Part shown: positions 7,186 through 14,272 of the stretch, in pieces
Numbering within the stretch: position 1 is the stretch's first letter
How the letters are laid out: every line of letters begins with the position of its first letter
DNA from: DASQPJ01 sp036268355
GTDB taxonomy: Bacteria; Actinomycetota; Actinomycetes; Sporichthyales; Sporichthyaceae
Reading direction: 5' to 3'
Assembly: GCA_036268355.1 (NCBI GenBank)
Contig: DATAUG010000247.1
Span: 1 to 16,209, forward strand
DNA length: 16,209 nt
Position numbers and translations under genes: made by a program
Notes under the pieces: model-generated
The model's input: only the letters and a program-made list of their open reading frames with translations
Database searches by the model: none
Told to the model about the DNA's origin: nothing

Positions 7186-8921
7186 ACCGATTCCCTCGAG
7201 GAGAACGCAGTCTGGGCCGCGCCCCACGGCGCCTGTTCGGCGGCTACGGCCCGCTGCTGGCCATGGCAGTCGCGTTCGTCCTCGTCGTCACCCTCGTCCC
7301 GACGGTCGGCCGCGAGCAGATCGTGGTGACCGCACAGTCCGGCGACCCCACCGCGGCCACCCCCGCGGTACCGGGCGTCGCGAGCTCGACGACGGCGGGA
7401 ACAGCGGCTCGTCCCGGTCCGCGGTCGCCGCTCGCAGGATCGGCGACTGCGGCATCCGGTGGGCCGCGGGCCGGCTCCGGAGCCCCGCTGACCGCCGCAG
7501 CGGGGCCTTGCGCGGACCGCAGGGTCCAGGTCGTCGGCGACCCCTACTCGCCGCCCTGCGTGGCCTGGGCCGCGAGCAGCGACAACGGCGGGGCCACCTA
7601 CTCAGGGGTCACCAAGGACACCATCAAGATCTCCTTCCGCCAACCGGTCGAGGAGATCAGCGACCTGTTCGGCGTGGTGCGGCAGCTGGCCGGGGACAAG
7701 GCCGACAAGGTCCCCTCGTTCACCACCGCAGACGTGGAGCGCACGATCGGCGACTACGTCACGTACTTCAACCGCAACTTCCAGTTCTACGGACGCAAGC
7801 TCGAACTCGTGAATTGGCAGGGCAAGGGCTCGATCCTGAACGAGTTCCAGGGCGCCGGGCAGGAGGCCGCGCAGGCAGACGCGATCAGGGCCGCCAAGGA
7901 ACTGAAGGTGTTCGCTGACATCAGCGCCCTCACCCAGCCCTACGCGGACTCCCTTACCCGACAGGGCGTGCTGAACGTCGGCGCCCCGTACCTGTCCCAG
8001 CAGTGGTTCGCCGCCCACGCCCCCTACAGCTGGAGCCCCAACCCGGACTGCACCTCGCTGATGCACTCCGTGGCCCAGTACCTGAACCGGCGGGTGTTCG
8101 GCTACCCCGCCAGCCACGCCGGGCCGGGGCTGCTCGACAAGCCCCGCAAGGTGGGCGTGATCGCACCCGACAACCCCGAGTATCAGCAATGCACCGATTC
8201 GGGTGTGAGGATCATGAACGCGGCCGGGAACAAGGTGACCCGCTACAGCTACACCCTGGACCTGTCCCGCTTCTCCGACCAGGCCAACAACCTGGCTGCC
8301 AAGGTGAAGGCCGACGGCATCACCACCGTGGTGCTGCTCACCGACCCGCTGGTGCCCCTGCTCATGTCCTCCCGGTTGAGCCAGCAGCAGTACTACCCGG
8401 AATGGGTGGAGTGCGGCACGGCCCTGATCGACTACGACGAACTGGGCCAGCTCTACGACCCGGCACAGTGGAAGCACGCCTTCGGCATCAGCGAATGGGG
8501 GCAGCAACAACCGCAAGGGGCCAGTTTCGCCTACGCCGCAGCGAAATCCGTCGACCCGAACCACGAACCGATCTTCGGCGCGGAGTACTTCTACAACCTG
8601 ATGTACGTCCTGGCGACCGGCATCCAGACCGCCGGACCTCACCTGACCCCGCAGAGCTTCCAGACGGGCATGCGCGCCTACCCGGGCGGCACGGGACACC
8701 AAGGGACGTGGGCGTACCCCGACGGTACCTGGACGCCGGAACGTGACGCCCGCGAGATCTGGTGGGACCCCGAGGCAACCTCGGTGGCCAACCACGCCCC
8801 CGGCCGTTGGAACTCGACCGAAACCCGCTACCGACCCGACGCTTGGCCCACCGGCCCGGCCGCGCCGCAGCAACTACAACTGCTCGCCCACGACGCGACC
8901 ACCCCGCCCGAGCGCCGGTGA
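7182..8921 (+). CDS. Liv-type ABC transporter substrate-binding protein, membrane-anchored
   Basis: A 579-residue extracytoplasmic solute receptor of the periplasmic-binding-protein type I (LivK-like) superfamily. Residues 1-20 are basic, and a single hydrophobic helix follows at about 22-42. There is no lipobox cysteine, unlike most Gram-positive receptors. An Ala/Pro/Thr/Gly-rich linker runs to about 105. The binding domain starts near residue 135 with Gly-Val-Thr-Lys-Asp-Thr-Ile-Lys-Ile-Ser-Phe. It shows the family's Lys-Val-Gly-Val-Ile-Ala-Pro-Asp strand and a Gly-Ile-Thr-Thr-Val-Val-Leu-Leu-Thr-Asp strand, and ends in a Pro-rich tail. The length exceeds a usual LivK (about 370-400) because of the anchor, linker and insertions. 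It overlaps both neighbours by four bases. The fold is that of amino acid, amide or aromatic receptors. The ligand cannot be told from the sequence. Confidence 0.9.
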   Translation: MNRFPRGERSLGRAPRRLFGGYGPLLAMAVAFVLVVTLVPTVGREQIVVTAQSGDPTAATPAVPGVASSTTAGTAARPGPRSPLAGSATAASGGPRAGSGAPLTAAAGPCADRRVQVVGDPYSPPCVAWAASSDNGGATYSGVTKDTIKISFRQPVEEISDLFGVVRQLAGDKADKVPSFTTADVERTIGDYVTYFNRNFQFYGRKLELVNWQGKGSILNEFQGAGQEAAQADAIRAAKELKVFADISALTQPYADSLTRQGVLNVGAPYLSQQWFAAHAPYSWSPNPDCTSLMHSVAQYLNRRVFGYPASHAGPGLLDKPRKVGVIAPDNPEYQQCTDSGVRIMNAAGNKVTRYSYTLDLSRFSDQANNLAAKVKADGITTVVLLTDPLVPLLMSSRLSQQQYYPEWVECGTALIDYDELGQLYDPAQWKHAFGISEWGQQQPQGASFAYAAAKSVDPNHEPIFGAEYFYNLMYVLATGIQTAGPHLTPQSFQTGMRAYPGGTGHQGTWAYPDGTWTPERDAREIWWDPEATSVANHAPGRWNSTETRYRPDAWPTGPAAPQQLQLLAHDATTPPERR

Positions 8922-11900
8922 GGTCCCGGACGCGACGAACTGCCACGCCACCGGTCGCGGTAGCGGTAGCGGTAGCGCTGCTGGTCCTCACGCGACTGGC
9001 GCCGGGACGTGTCCCGCTAGGTGTCGTGCTACTCGGCGCGATGTCCGGAACAGGCAGCGGCCTGCTCGCCGTCGGGCTGGTGCTGACCTACCGCAGCCAC
9101 CGCATCGTCAACTTCGCCCTGGCCGGGATCGGGGGCCTCGGCGCGGGACTGGCGATCGGACTGCACCTGGGCAAGGGGATCCCCTGGCTCGCCGCCGTCC
9201 CCGCAGGACTTGTTGTGGGCCTGGCCGGCGGGGCGGTCACCGAGCGGATCGTCATGCGCCGCCTGGAACACTCACCGCGACTGGTGGTCACGGTGGCCAC
9301 AATCGGCGCGGCGCAGCTGTTCGCGGCCGGGCAGGCGTTCACCCCGAAGCTGCTGGGCGGCCCGGTCCTGGTCGGGTCGTTCCGCACCCCGCTGTCGCGG
9401 GTGGGTTGGCATGTCGCCCCGTTGCTGATCTCCGGGGACGATCTGCTGCTGGCGGGGCTGGCGCCGATCGTGCTGGCGGGGCTCGCCTGGTTCCTGCTGC
9501 ACACCGACGCGGGGATCGCGGTGCGCGGGATCGCCGAGAACGGCGACCGGGCCCGGCTGCTAGGCGTACCGGCGCACCGGCTGTCGTTGCTGGTGTGGAC
9601 GATCGCCGGGGGACTGGCCGCGCTGACGGTGACCCTGCGGGCCCCCTCCGACGGGTTGAACCTGTCGGTGGCCTCCTCCGGGCCTCAGGTGATGCTGCCG
9701 GCCCTGGCCGCCGCGGTACTGGCCGGTTTCCGGTCCCTGCCGCGGGCCTTCACCGCCGGGGTCGGGCTCGGGGTACTTGACCAGCTGGTGCGGTGGAACA
9801 GCGACCGGCAGTCGGTAACCTCTGTGGTGCTACTCGTGGTGCTGGCCGTCGCGTTGCTGCTGAGCCGGGCCGACCGGAGCCGGGCCGCCGGGGCGGAGGG
9901 CACCTGGGTCACCACCGGTTCGGTGCGCGCACTACCCGCAGCCGTGCGGGGGCTGCCGGAGGTCCGCGCGGCCGGTGCCGCTGTCCGGATCGCCTGCGGG
10001 GCAGGGCTTCTCGCGCTGGCCGCGCTGGGGTCGCCGAGTCAGTTGAACGTGGCCACAGTCGCCTGCTGCTACGCGGTGGTCGGTGTCTCGCTGGTGGTGC
10101 TCACCGGGTGGGCGGGGACGGTGAGCCTGGGTCAGGTCGCGATCCTCGGCATCGGTGCGACCGTCGCGGGGGACCTGATCGGCAGGCACGGCGTGGACTT
10201 CTTCCTGGCCCTGCTCACCGGGGCCGGGACCGGCGCGGTGGTCGCCGTGCTGCTGGCCGCGCCGGCGTTGCGGATCGACGGGCAGCTGCTCGCGGTGGTC
10301 ACCTTGACCTTCGCGGTCGCCGTCGACCAGTTCTTCCTGAACCCGGCGAACTTCCCGCACCTGGTGCCGGGCGCCTTCGACCGGCCGGTGCTGTTCGGGC
10401 GCTGGGACATGCGTTCCGACCGGGTGCTGTTCGTCCTGGCCCTGGGCCTGCTGGGTATGGCGGTGGTCGTGGCCGGCAACCTCGCGCGGGCTCGCACCCG
10501 GCGGGTTACGGTCGCCGCCCGGGACAACCCGCGCGCGGCCGCGGCCTGCGGTGTCGATGCGAGGGTGACGAAGCTGGTCGCGTTCATGATCTGCGGGGTG
10601 CTCGCCGGTGCGGCCGGTGCCGTGCACGCCACCGCGCTCGGCGCGGTCGGCCTGCACACCTACAACACGTCCCTGTCCCTGTTCGCGTTCACCACCGTCG
10701 TCATCGGCGGCATCACCTCGGTCAACGGGGCCATCGCCGCCACCGCATCCCTCTACCTGCTGACCTACCGGTTCCCGCAACTGGAACTGGTCGCGACCGG
10801 CGCCGGAGTGCTGGTCGTACTGCTCCTGCTGCCCGGAGGACTGGCCCAGGCCGGCGCAGCCGTGCGCGACCGTCTCGCGCTGCGCGTCGCAGCGTGGCAC
10901 CAGGTCGAGTGGGATCCTGACGAGTCGTCAGCAAGCCCGCCCGTCCTCGCGCGGGCGCCGGCGCCGGTACCCGGTTCGGTGTTGAGCTGCCGGCGGATCG
11001 AGGCCGGCTACGGGCCCAACCAGGTGCTGTTCGGCGTCGACCTGGACGTGGCACCCGGGGAGATCGTCGCCCTGCTCGGCACGAACGGCGCCGGCAAGTC
11101 GACCCTGCTGCGCGCCTTGTGCGGGCTGCTGCCAACCACCGCCGGACACGCTGAACTCGACGACCTTCGCCTGGACCGGATCCCGGCCGAACGGATCGCC
11201 GCCGCCGGCCTGGCGATGATGCCCGGCGGGCGTGGGGTGTTCCCGACCCTGACCGTCGCGGAGAACCTGCGCCTGGCCTGCTGGCTGCTCCGCCACGACC
11301 CTGCCGCAGTCGCGGAGGCGAACCGTAGATCTCTGGACCTGTTCCCTGCACTGGCCGCGCGCCTGGCAGTCCGGGCCGGGGACCTGTCCGGCGGCGAGCA
11401 GCAAATGCTCTCCCTCGCCATGGCGCTCGCGGTCCGACCCAAGGTGCTGTGCATCGACGAGCTGTCCCTGGGCCTGTCCCCGGCCGTGGTCACCCGACTC
11501 GTCGAGGTCGTCCACGACATCAACGCCACCGGGGTCACCGTCGTGGTGGTCGAGCAGTCCGTCGACACCGCGCTGCTGCTGGCCGAACGCGCCGTGTTCC
11601 TGGAGAAGGGCCGCGTCCGGTTCACCGGACCGACCCGCGACCTGCTGGACCGCCCGGACGTCCTGCGCGCGGTGTTCCTCGGCGCCGCAGCCGAACGCAT
11701 GCCCGCACCCGCGGAACGGCCGCACGCGCCCGGGGACCGGCCGGTGCTGGCGGCCCGCGGCCTGACGAGACGCTTCGGTGGGCTGAGCGTGGTCGACGAC
11801 GTGGACCTCGTCGTGCCCGCCGGTGGCACGGTCGGGTTGATCGGGCACAACGGTGCCGGGAAGACCACGGTCCTGGACCTGCTGTCCGGGTTCCTGCCCG

Positions 11901-12547
11901 CCGATGCCGGGACCGTCCACCTCGACGGCCACGAGATCACCGCCGCCCGCGCCCACCACCGGGCCCGGGCCGGGCTCGGCCGCTCATTCCAGGACGCGCG
12001 ACTGTTCCCGTCCCTCACCGTCACCGAGACCCTCGCGGTGGCCCTGGACCGGCACCTGGCCAACCGCGACCCGCTCGCCGACGCGCTGTGGCTGCCCGCC
12101 GCCTTCGACGTCCACGACGCCGTCACCGCCCGCATCGCCGACCTGCTCGAGGTCCTCGGCCTGAGCCGCTACCGCGACCACCGCACCGCGGAACTGTCCA
12201 CCGGCACCCGGCGCATCGTGGAACTCGGCTGCGTCCTGGCCCAGGCACCCACCGTGGTCCTGCTCGACGAACCATCCGCCGGGTTGGCCCAACGCGAGAC
12301 CGAGGCACTGGTCCCCGTCCTGCGCGACGTGCACACCCGGCTCGGTTGCGCCCTCCTGCTCGTCGAGCACGACATGGCAATCGTGTCCGCGCTGTGCGAC
12401 ACCATCCTCGCCCTGCAGAGCGGGCGCGTCATCGCCACCGGCACCCCGGCCCAGGTCCTGGCACACCCGGAGGTGATCGCCTCCTACCTCGGCCACGGGC
12501 CGGCGGTCACCGACCGTCCACACCGCGCCGCAGCCGCCGGGCGCTGA
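8918..12547 (+). CDS. Four-domain Liv-type ABC transporter (LivH-LivM-LivF-LivG fusion)
   Basis: A 1209-residue single-chain importer. Residues ~15-325 are a LivH-like permease (several helices). Residues ~345-650 are a LivM-like permease with Gly397-Trp-Ala-Gly-Thr-Val-Ser-Leu-Gly-Gln and the coupling loop Asp-Asn-Pro-Arg-Ala-Ala-Ala-Ala. Residues ~687-925 are a LivF-like ATPase: Walker A at 721-729, Leu823-Ser-Gly-Gly-Glu, Walker B ending Asp847-Glu848, and Gln in place of the switch His, as is common in LivF. Residues ~941-1200 are a LivG-like ATPase: Walker A at 976-984, signature Leu1093-Ser-Thr-Gly-Thr, Walker B Asp1117-Glu1118, switch His1151. Normally four separate proteins form this complex. 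The GTG at 8918 overlaps the receptor stop (GTGA). An in-frame extension to 8762 lies entirely inside the receptor gene and is rejected. Together with the receptor it makes a complete importer. Confidence 0.93.
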   Translation: MRSRTRRTATPPVAVAVAVALLVLTRLAPGRVPLGVVLLGAMSGTGSGLLAVGLVLTYRSHRIVNFALAGIGGLGAGLAIGLHLGKGIPWLAAVPAGLVVGLAGGAVTERIVMRRLEHSPRLVVTVATIGAAQLFAAGQAFTPKLLGGPVLVGSFRTPLSRVGWHVAPLLISGDDLLLAGLAPIVLAGLAWFLLHTDAGIAVRGIAENGDRARLLGVPAHRLSLLVWTIAGGLAALTVTLRAPSDGLNLSVASSGPQVMLPALAAAVLAGFRSLPRAFTAGVGLGVLDQLVRWNSDRQSVTSVVLLVVLAVALLLSRADRSRAAGAEGTWVTTGSVRALPAAVRGLPEVRAAGAAVRIACGAGLLALAALGSPSQLNVATVACCYAVVGVSLVVLTGWAGTVSLGQVAILGIGATVAGDLIGRHGVDFFLALLTGAGTGAVVAVLLAAPALRIDGQLLAVVTLTFAVAVDQFFLNPANFPHLVPGAFDRPVLFGRWDMRSDRVLFVLALGLLGMAVVVAGNLARARTRRVTVAARDNPRAAAACGVDARVTKLVAFMICGVLAGAAGAVHATALGAVGLHTYNTSLSLFAFTTVVIGGITSVNGAIAATASLYLLTYRFPQLELVATGAGVLVVLLLLPGGLAQAGAAVRDRLALRVAAWHQVEWDPDESSASPPVLARAPAPVPGSVLSCRRIEAGYGPNQVLFGVDLDVAPGEIVALLGTNGAGKSTLLRALCGLLPTTAGHAELDDLRLDRIPAERIAAAGLAMMPGGRGVFPTLTVAENLRLACWLLRHDPAAVAEANRRSLDLFPALAARLAVRAGDLSGGEQQMLSLAMALAVRPKVLCIDELSLGLSPAVVTRLVEVVHDINATGVTVVVVEQSVDTALLLAERAVFLEKGRVRFTGPTRDLLDRPDVLRAVFLGAAAERMPAPAERPHAPGDRPVLAARGLTRRFGGLSVVDDVDLVVPAGGTVGLIGHNGAGKTTVLDLLSGFLPADAGTVHLDGHEITAARAHHRARAGLGRSFQDARLFPSLTVTETLAVALDRHLANRDPLADALWLPAAFDVHDAVTARIADLLEVLGLSRYRDHRTAELSTGTRRIVELGCVLAQAPTVVLLDEPSAGLAQRETEALVPVLRDVHTRLGCALLLVEHDMAIVSALCDTILALQSGRVIATGTPAQVLAHPEVIASYLGHGPAVTDRPHRAAAAGR
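8957..8977 (+). repeat. Hexanucleotide repeat (GCGGTA)3
   Basis: GCGGTA is repeated three times plus GCG, and encodes alternating Ala-Val in the first membrane helix of the fused transporter. Changes in copy number would keep the reading frame and lengthen or shorten the helix. Confidence 0.6.
10917..10931. promoter_or_regulatory. Palindrome CTGACGA-G-TCGTCAG inside the transporter gene
   Basis: A perfect 7+1+7 palindrome that fits CTGAC-N5-GTCAG. It lies exactly in the linker between the permease half and the ATPase half of the fused gene, coding for Pro-Asp-Glu-Ser-Ser. It may be an internal operator, a relic of a former gene boundary, or chance. Confidence 0.3.
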
Positions 12548-12608
12548 ACGGGATGCGAGTCCGGCTCGTGGCGTCTGGCCCATGGGGTGCCGTGTGCAAC
12601 TGTGTTTT

Positions 12609-12623
12609 CTGACTGACAGTCAG
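12609..12623. promoter_or_regulatory. Palindrome CTGACTG-A-CAGTCAG, putative operator
   Basis: Same 15-base palindrome as at 2800-2814 except for the central base. It lies in the 283-base convergent gap between the transporter and the hydrolase gene. The TTTT run is upstream on the plus strand and becomes an A-run downstream on the minus strand, so it does not look like a terminator for either gene. A relic promoter or an operator for a distant gene is possible. Confidence 0.4.
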
Positions 12624-12811
12624 GTCAGGGCCGGACCCGGTAGTTGGTGCCCGGCGGCTACGCGCGCTGGCGAGCGAGACCGATTGCCCACAGATCTCCT
12701 CTGCGGTGCGGGTGGGCCTCGAGTCCTGTGCCGTTGTGGGCCTGTGCAGCAGATCGGGCGCCGGGCGGGGCTGTCCGGCGTTAAGGCGTTGGCGTGTTGT
12801 CTAGGCGCGGT

Positions 12812-12825
12812 TGCCCGGCAGGGCA
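12812..12825 (-). terminator. Small hairpin after the hydrolase stop
   Basis: TGCCC (12812-12816) pairs with GGGCA (12821-12825) around a 4-base loop, 5 bases past the hydrolase stop codon. The stem is short and no T-run follows, so it is a weak candidate. The rest of the 12548-12830 gap holds only the palindrome at 12609. Confidence 0.2.
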
Positions 12826-12830
12826 GGTTT

Positions 12831-13985
12831 TCACTTGCACCTCGCCCGGTAGGCGGGCAGGCGCGAGCCGTCGGGTCCGACGGCTTGGTCCAGCCATGCA
12901 CGGATCTTGGCGAACGCGACGGCTGCGTTGCGATGCAGGTTGAGGACGTGTCCAGAGGCGGGTACGACCCCGGCGCGGAAGCACGCGGAGGCCGAGAAAT
13001 AGCGGTTCTCGGCGTTCTGCAGTACTCGGTCGGAGGTGCAGTGCGTCAGTTGCGGCCCGCACGTCAAGGTGTCGTGGCTGCCGTTGAGCAGGAAGGAGGG
13101 GATGTTGATGTTCTCGGTCTGCGGGACGTTGGGAATGTCGAACGGGCCCAGGGGATAGGCCCCGAGGTGCAGGAAGATCGAGCCTTCGCCGACCGTGACG
13201 GTGTCCCGCATCCTCGCCTCGTCGTAGGCGACCATGGCCGGGTCGGCGTTGTCCGGGTAGTAGATGAAGCCGGTCTCGCGTTGGCCCGGCCGGGGGGTCA
13301 GGTATCCCGGGTCCAGTCCGCGACCGGCGAAGGCGGGATCTGCCGCGGCGGGGCGCAGGGCGCCGAGGAGTTGAAGGATCGCGTCGTTCTGCAGGACCGA
13401 TGCGTAGCCGGTGGCGACAACGGCGTCCGCGTCGTTGTGCAACTCGCTCTCGCGCCAGGAGATGGCCGAGCCGTAACTGTTACCGACGAGCACCACGCGA
13501 CGGAACCCGGTGCCGCCGACCCCACCGGTCCGCAACGAGCCGATGAGAGAGTGCGTCACCGCGACGTCGGAGTCCAGCGAGACCAGCGCCGAGGCCGGGT
13601 GTGAGCTGTCCCCGTAGCCGAGGCGGTCCGGGGCGTAGGTGGCGTACCCGGCGGCTGCCATGGCCCGGGCGAAGGAGTAACGCTCCGGTTGGTAGCCCGG
13701 GTCCCAGTAGTCGTGTTTGTAGGTGATCCCGTGCAGCGCGAGCAGGACAGTCGACGCAGTTGCTCCTGAGGGCAGGCACAGCTCGCCATGGATGGTCCAC
13801 GTCCGGGCGGCGGTCCCTGGGACGATCATCACCTGGTGGTCTGTCACGTCGGCCGGCACCTGGACATCGAGCAACCTGCACAACGCGGTCGCCTCGGCTT
13901 CGGCCGGCAGCGCGGTCGTGACGGTCCCCGAGGTTGCAACAGCGAGGACGAGCAGGATGCGTTGCAGCCGAGCGCGCAGGGACAA
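12831..13985 (-). CDS. Secreted alpha/beta hydrolase
   Basis: A 384-residue exported serine hydrolase. The TTG at 13985 is chosen because AGGAG lies 6 bases upstream and the signal peptide begins there (Arg4, Arg6, Arg9, a Leu/Val/Ala core, cleavage near Pro-Ala-Glu-Ala). The mature part shows the alpha/beta-hydrolase plan: an oxyanion-region strand Leu-Ala-Leu-His-Gly, the Ala-Pro-Asp-Arg-Leu-Gly-Tyr-Gly-Asp-Ser segment, the nucleophile elbow Gly168-Asn-Ser170-Tyr-Gly172, acid Asp305 in Asn-Gly-Ser-His-Asp, and His346 in Ala-Ser-Gly-His. The triad is therefore complete. Several cysteines in the C-terminal third may form disulfides. It probably cleaves ester bonds outside the cell; the substrate is not visible. 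It diverges from the tandem TetR gene across 287 bases, so that regulator is a likely controller. Confidence 0.88.
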   Translation of the reverse strand: MSLRARLQRILLVLAVATSGTVTTALPAEAEATALCRLLDVQVPADVTDHQVMIVPGTAARTWTIHGELCLPSGATASTVLLALHGITYKHDYWDPGYQPERYSFARAMAAAGYATYAPDRLGYGDSSHPASALVSLDSDVAVTHSLIGSLRTGGVGGTGFRRVVLVGNSYGSAISWRESELHNDADAVVATGYASVLQNDAILQLLGALRPAAADPAFAGRGLDPGYLTPRPGQRETGFIYYPDNADPAMVAYDEARMRDTVTVGEGSIFLHLGAYPLGPFDIPNVPQTENINIPSFLLNGSHDTLTCGPQLTHCTSDRVLQNAENRYFSASACFRAGVVPASGHVLNLHRNAAVAFAKIRAWLDQAVGPDGSRLPAYRARCK

Positions 13986-13991
13986 CCATGG

Positions 13992-13996
13992 CTCCT
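13992..13996 (-). promoter_or_regulatory. Ribosome binding site deciding the TTG start
   Basis: AGGAG on the minus strand, 6 bases before the TTG at 13985. It supports this rare start over an in-frame upstream extension of 58 codons that would bury the signal peptide. Confidence 0.65.
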
Positions 13997-14107
13997 GACA
14001 GTGGCGGGTCGGTCGATTTGATGGTTCACCCGCAGGCGCCGCTGCCTGTCGATGCAGGCCGCCCGCACCGGGGACCACCTGGGTGTGATCGCCGGCTGTG
14101 GGGACGT

Positions 14108-14120
14108 CACCGAATCGGTG
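14108..14120. promoter_or_regulatory. Palindrome CACCGA-A-TCGGTG in the divergent promoter region
   Basis: A perfect 6+1+6 palindrome roughly midway between the hydrolase start (13985) and the tandem TetR start (14273). The position suits an operator for both genes. Palindromes of this size do arise by chance several times per window, so only the location supports it. Confidence 0.35.
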
Positions 14121-14260
14121 GACCTGGAACAGGCGGTTTCCGCGTCTTCCTCGTCGCAACAGGGTCGCGCGAGCGCAGGCGGCCTGTCACGGATGCATAC
14201 CGCACTTAATGCTCCGGGCCCGTACCCTGGTCCATGGTGTGCTCGGCGCGCAACAGGTCC

Positions 14261-14265
14261 GGAGG
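14261..14265 (+). promoter_or_regulatory. Ribosome binding site deciding the tandem TetR start
   Basis: GGAGG with a 7-base gap to the GTG at 14273. The in-frame ATG at 14234 has no such site. Confidence 0.65.
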
Positions 14266-14272
14266 CGAGCAG

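Noticed and set aside
8762..8917. Extension of the fused transporter upstream to 8762
   Set aside because: It lies within the receptor gene and lacks membrane character; the GTGA overlap at 8918 matches the other operon junctions.
12609..12623. Intrinsic terminator between the transporter and the hydrolase
   Set aside because: As a hairpin it has only 5 pairs, and no T-run follows on either strand; the T-run lies before it on the plus strand.
12582..13604. A 340-codon plus-strand frame opposite the hydrolase
   Set aside because: It is antisense to a gene with a complete triad and signal peptide; its Gly/Val/Arg-rich composition is typical of a shadow frame.
13986..14159. Longer hydrolase start at 14159
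   Set aside because: It adds 58 residues of Arg/Gly/Pro-rich sequence before the signal peptide and has no ribosome site.
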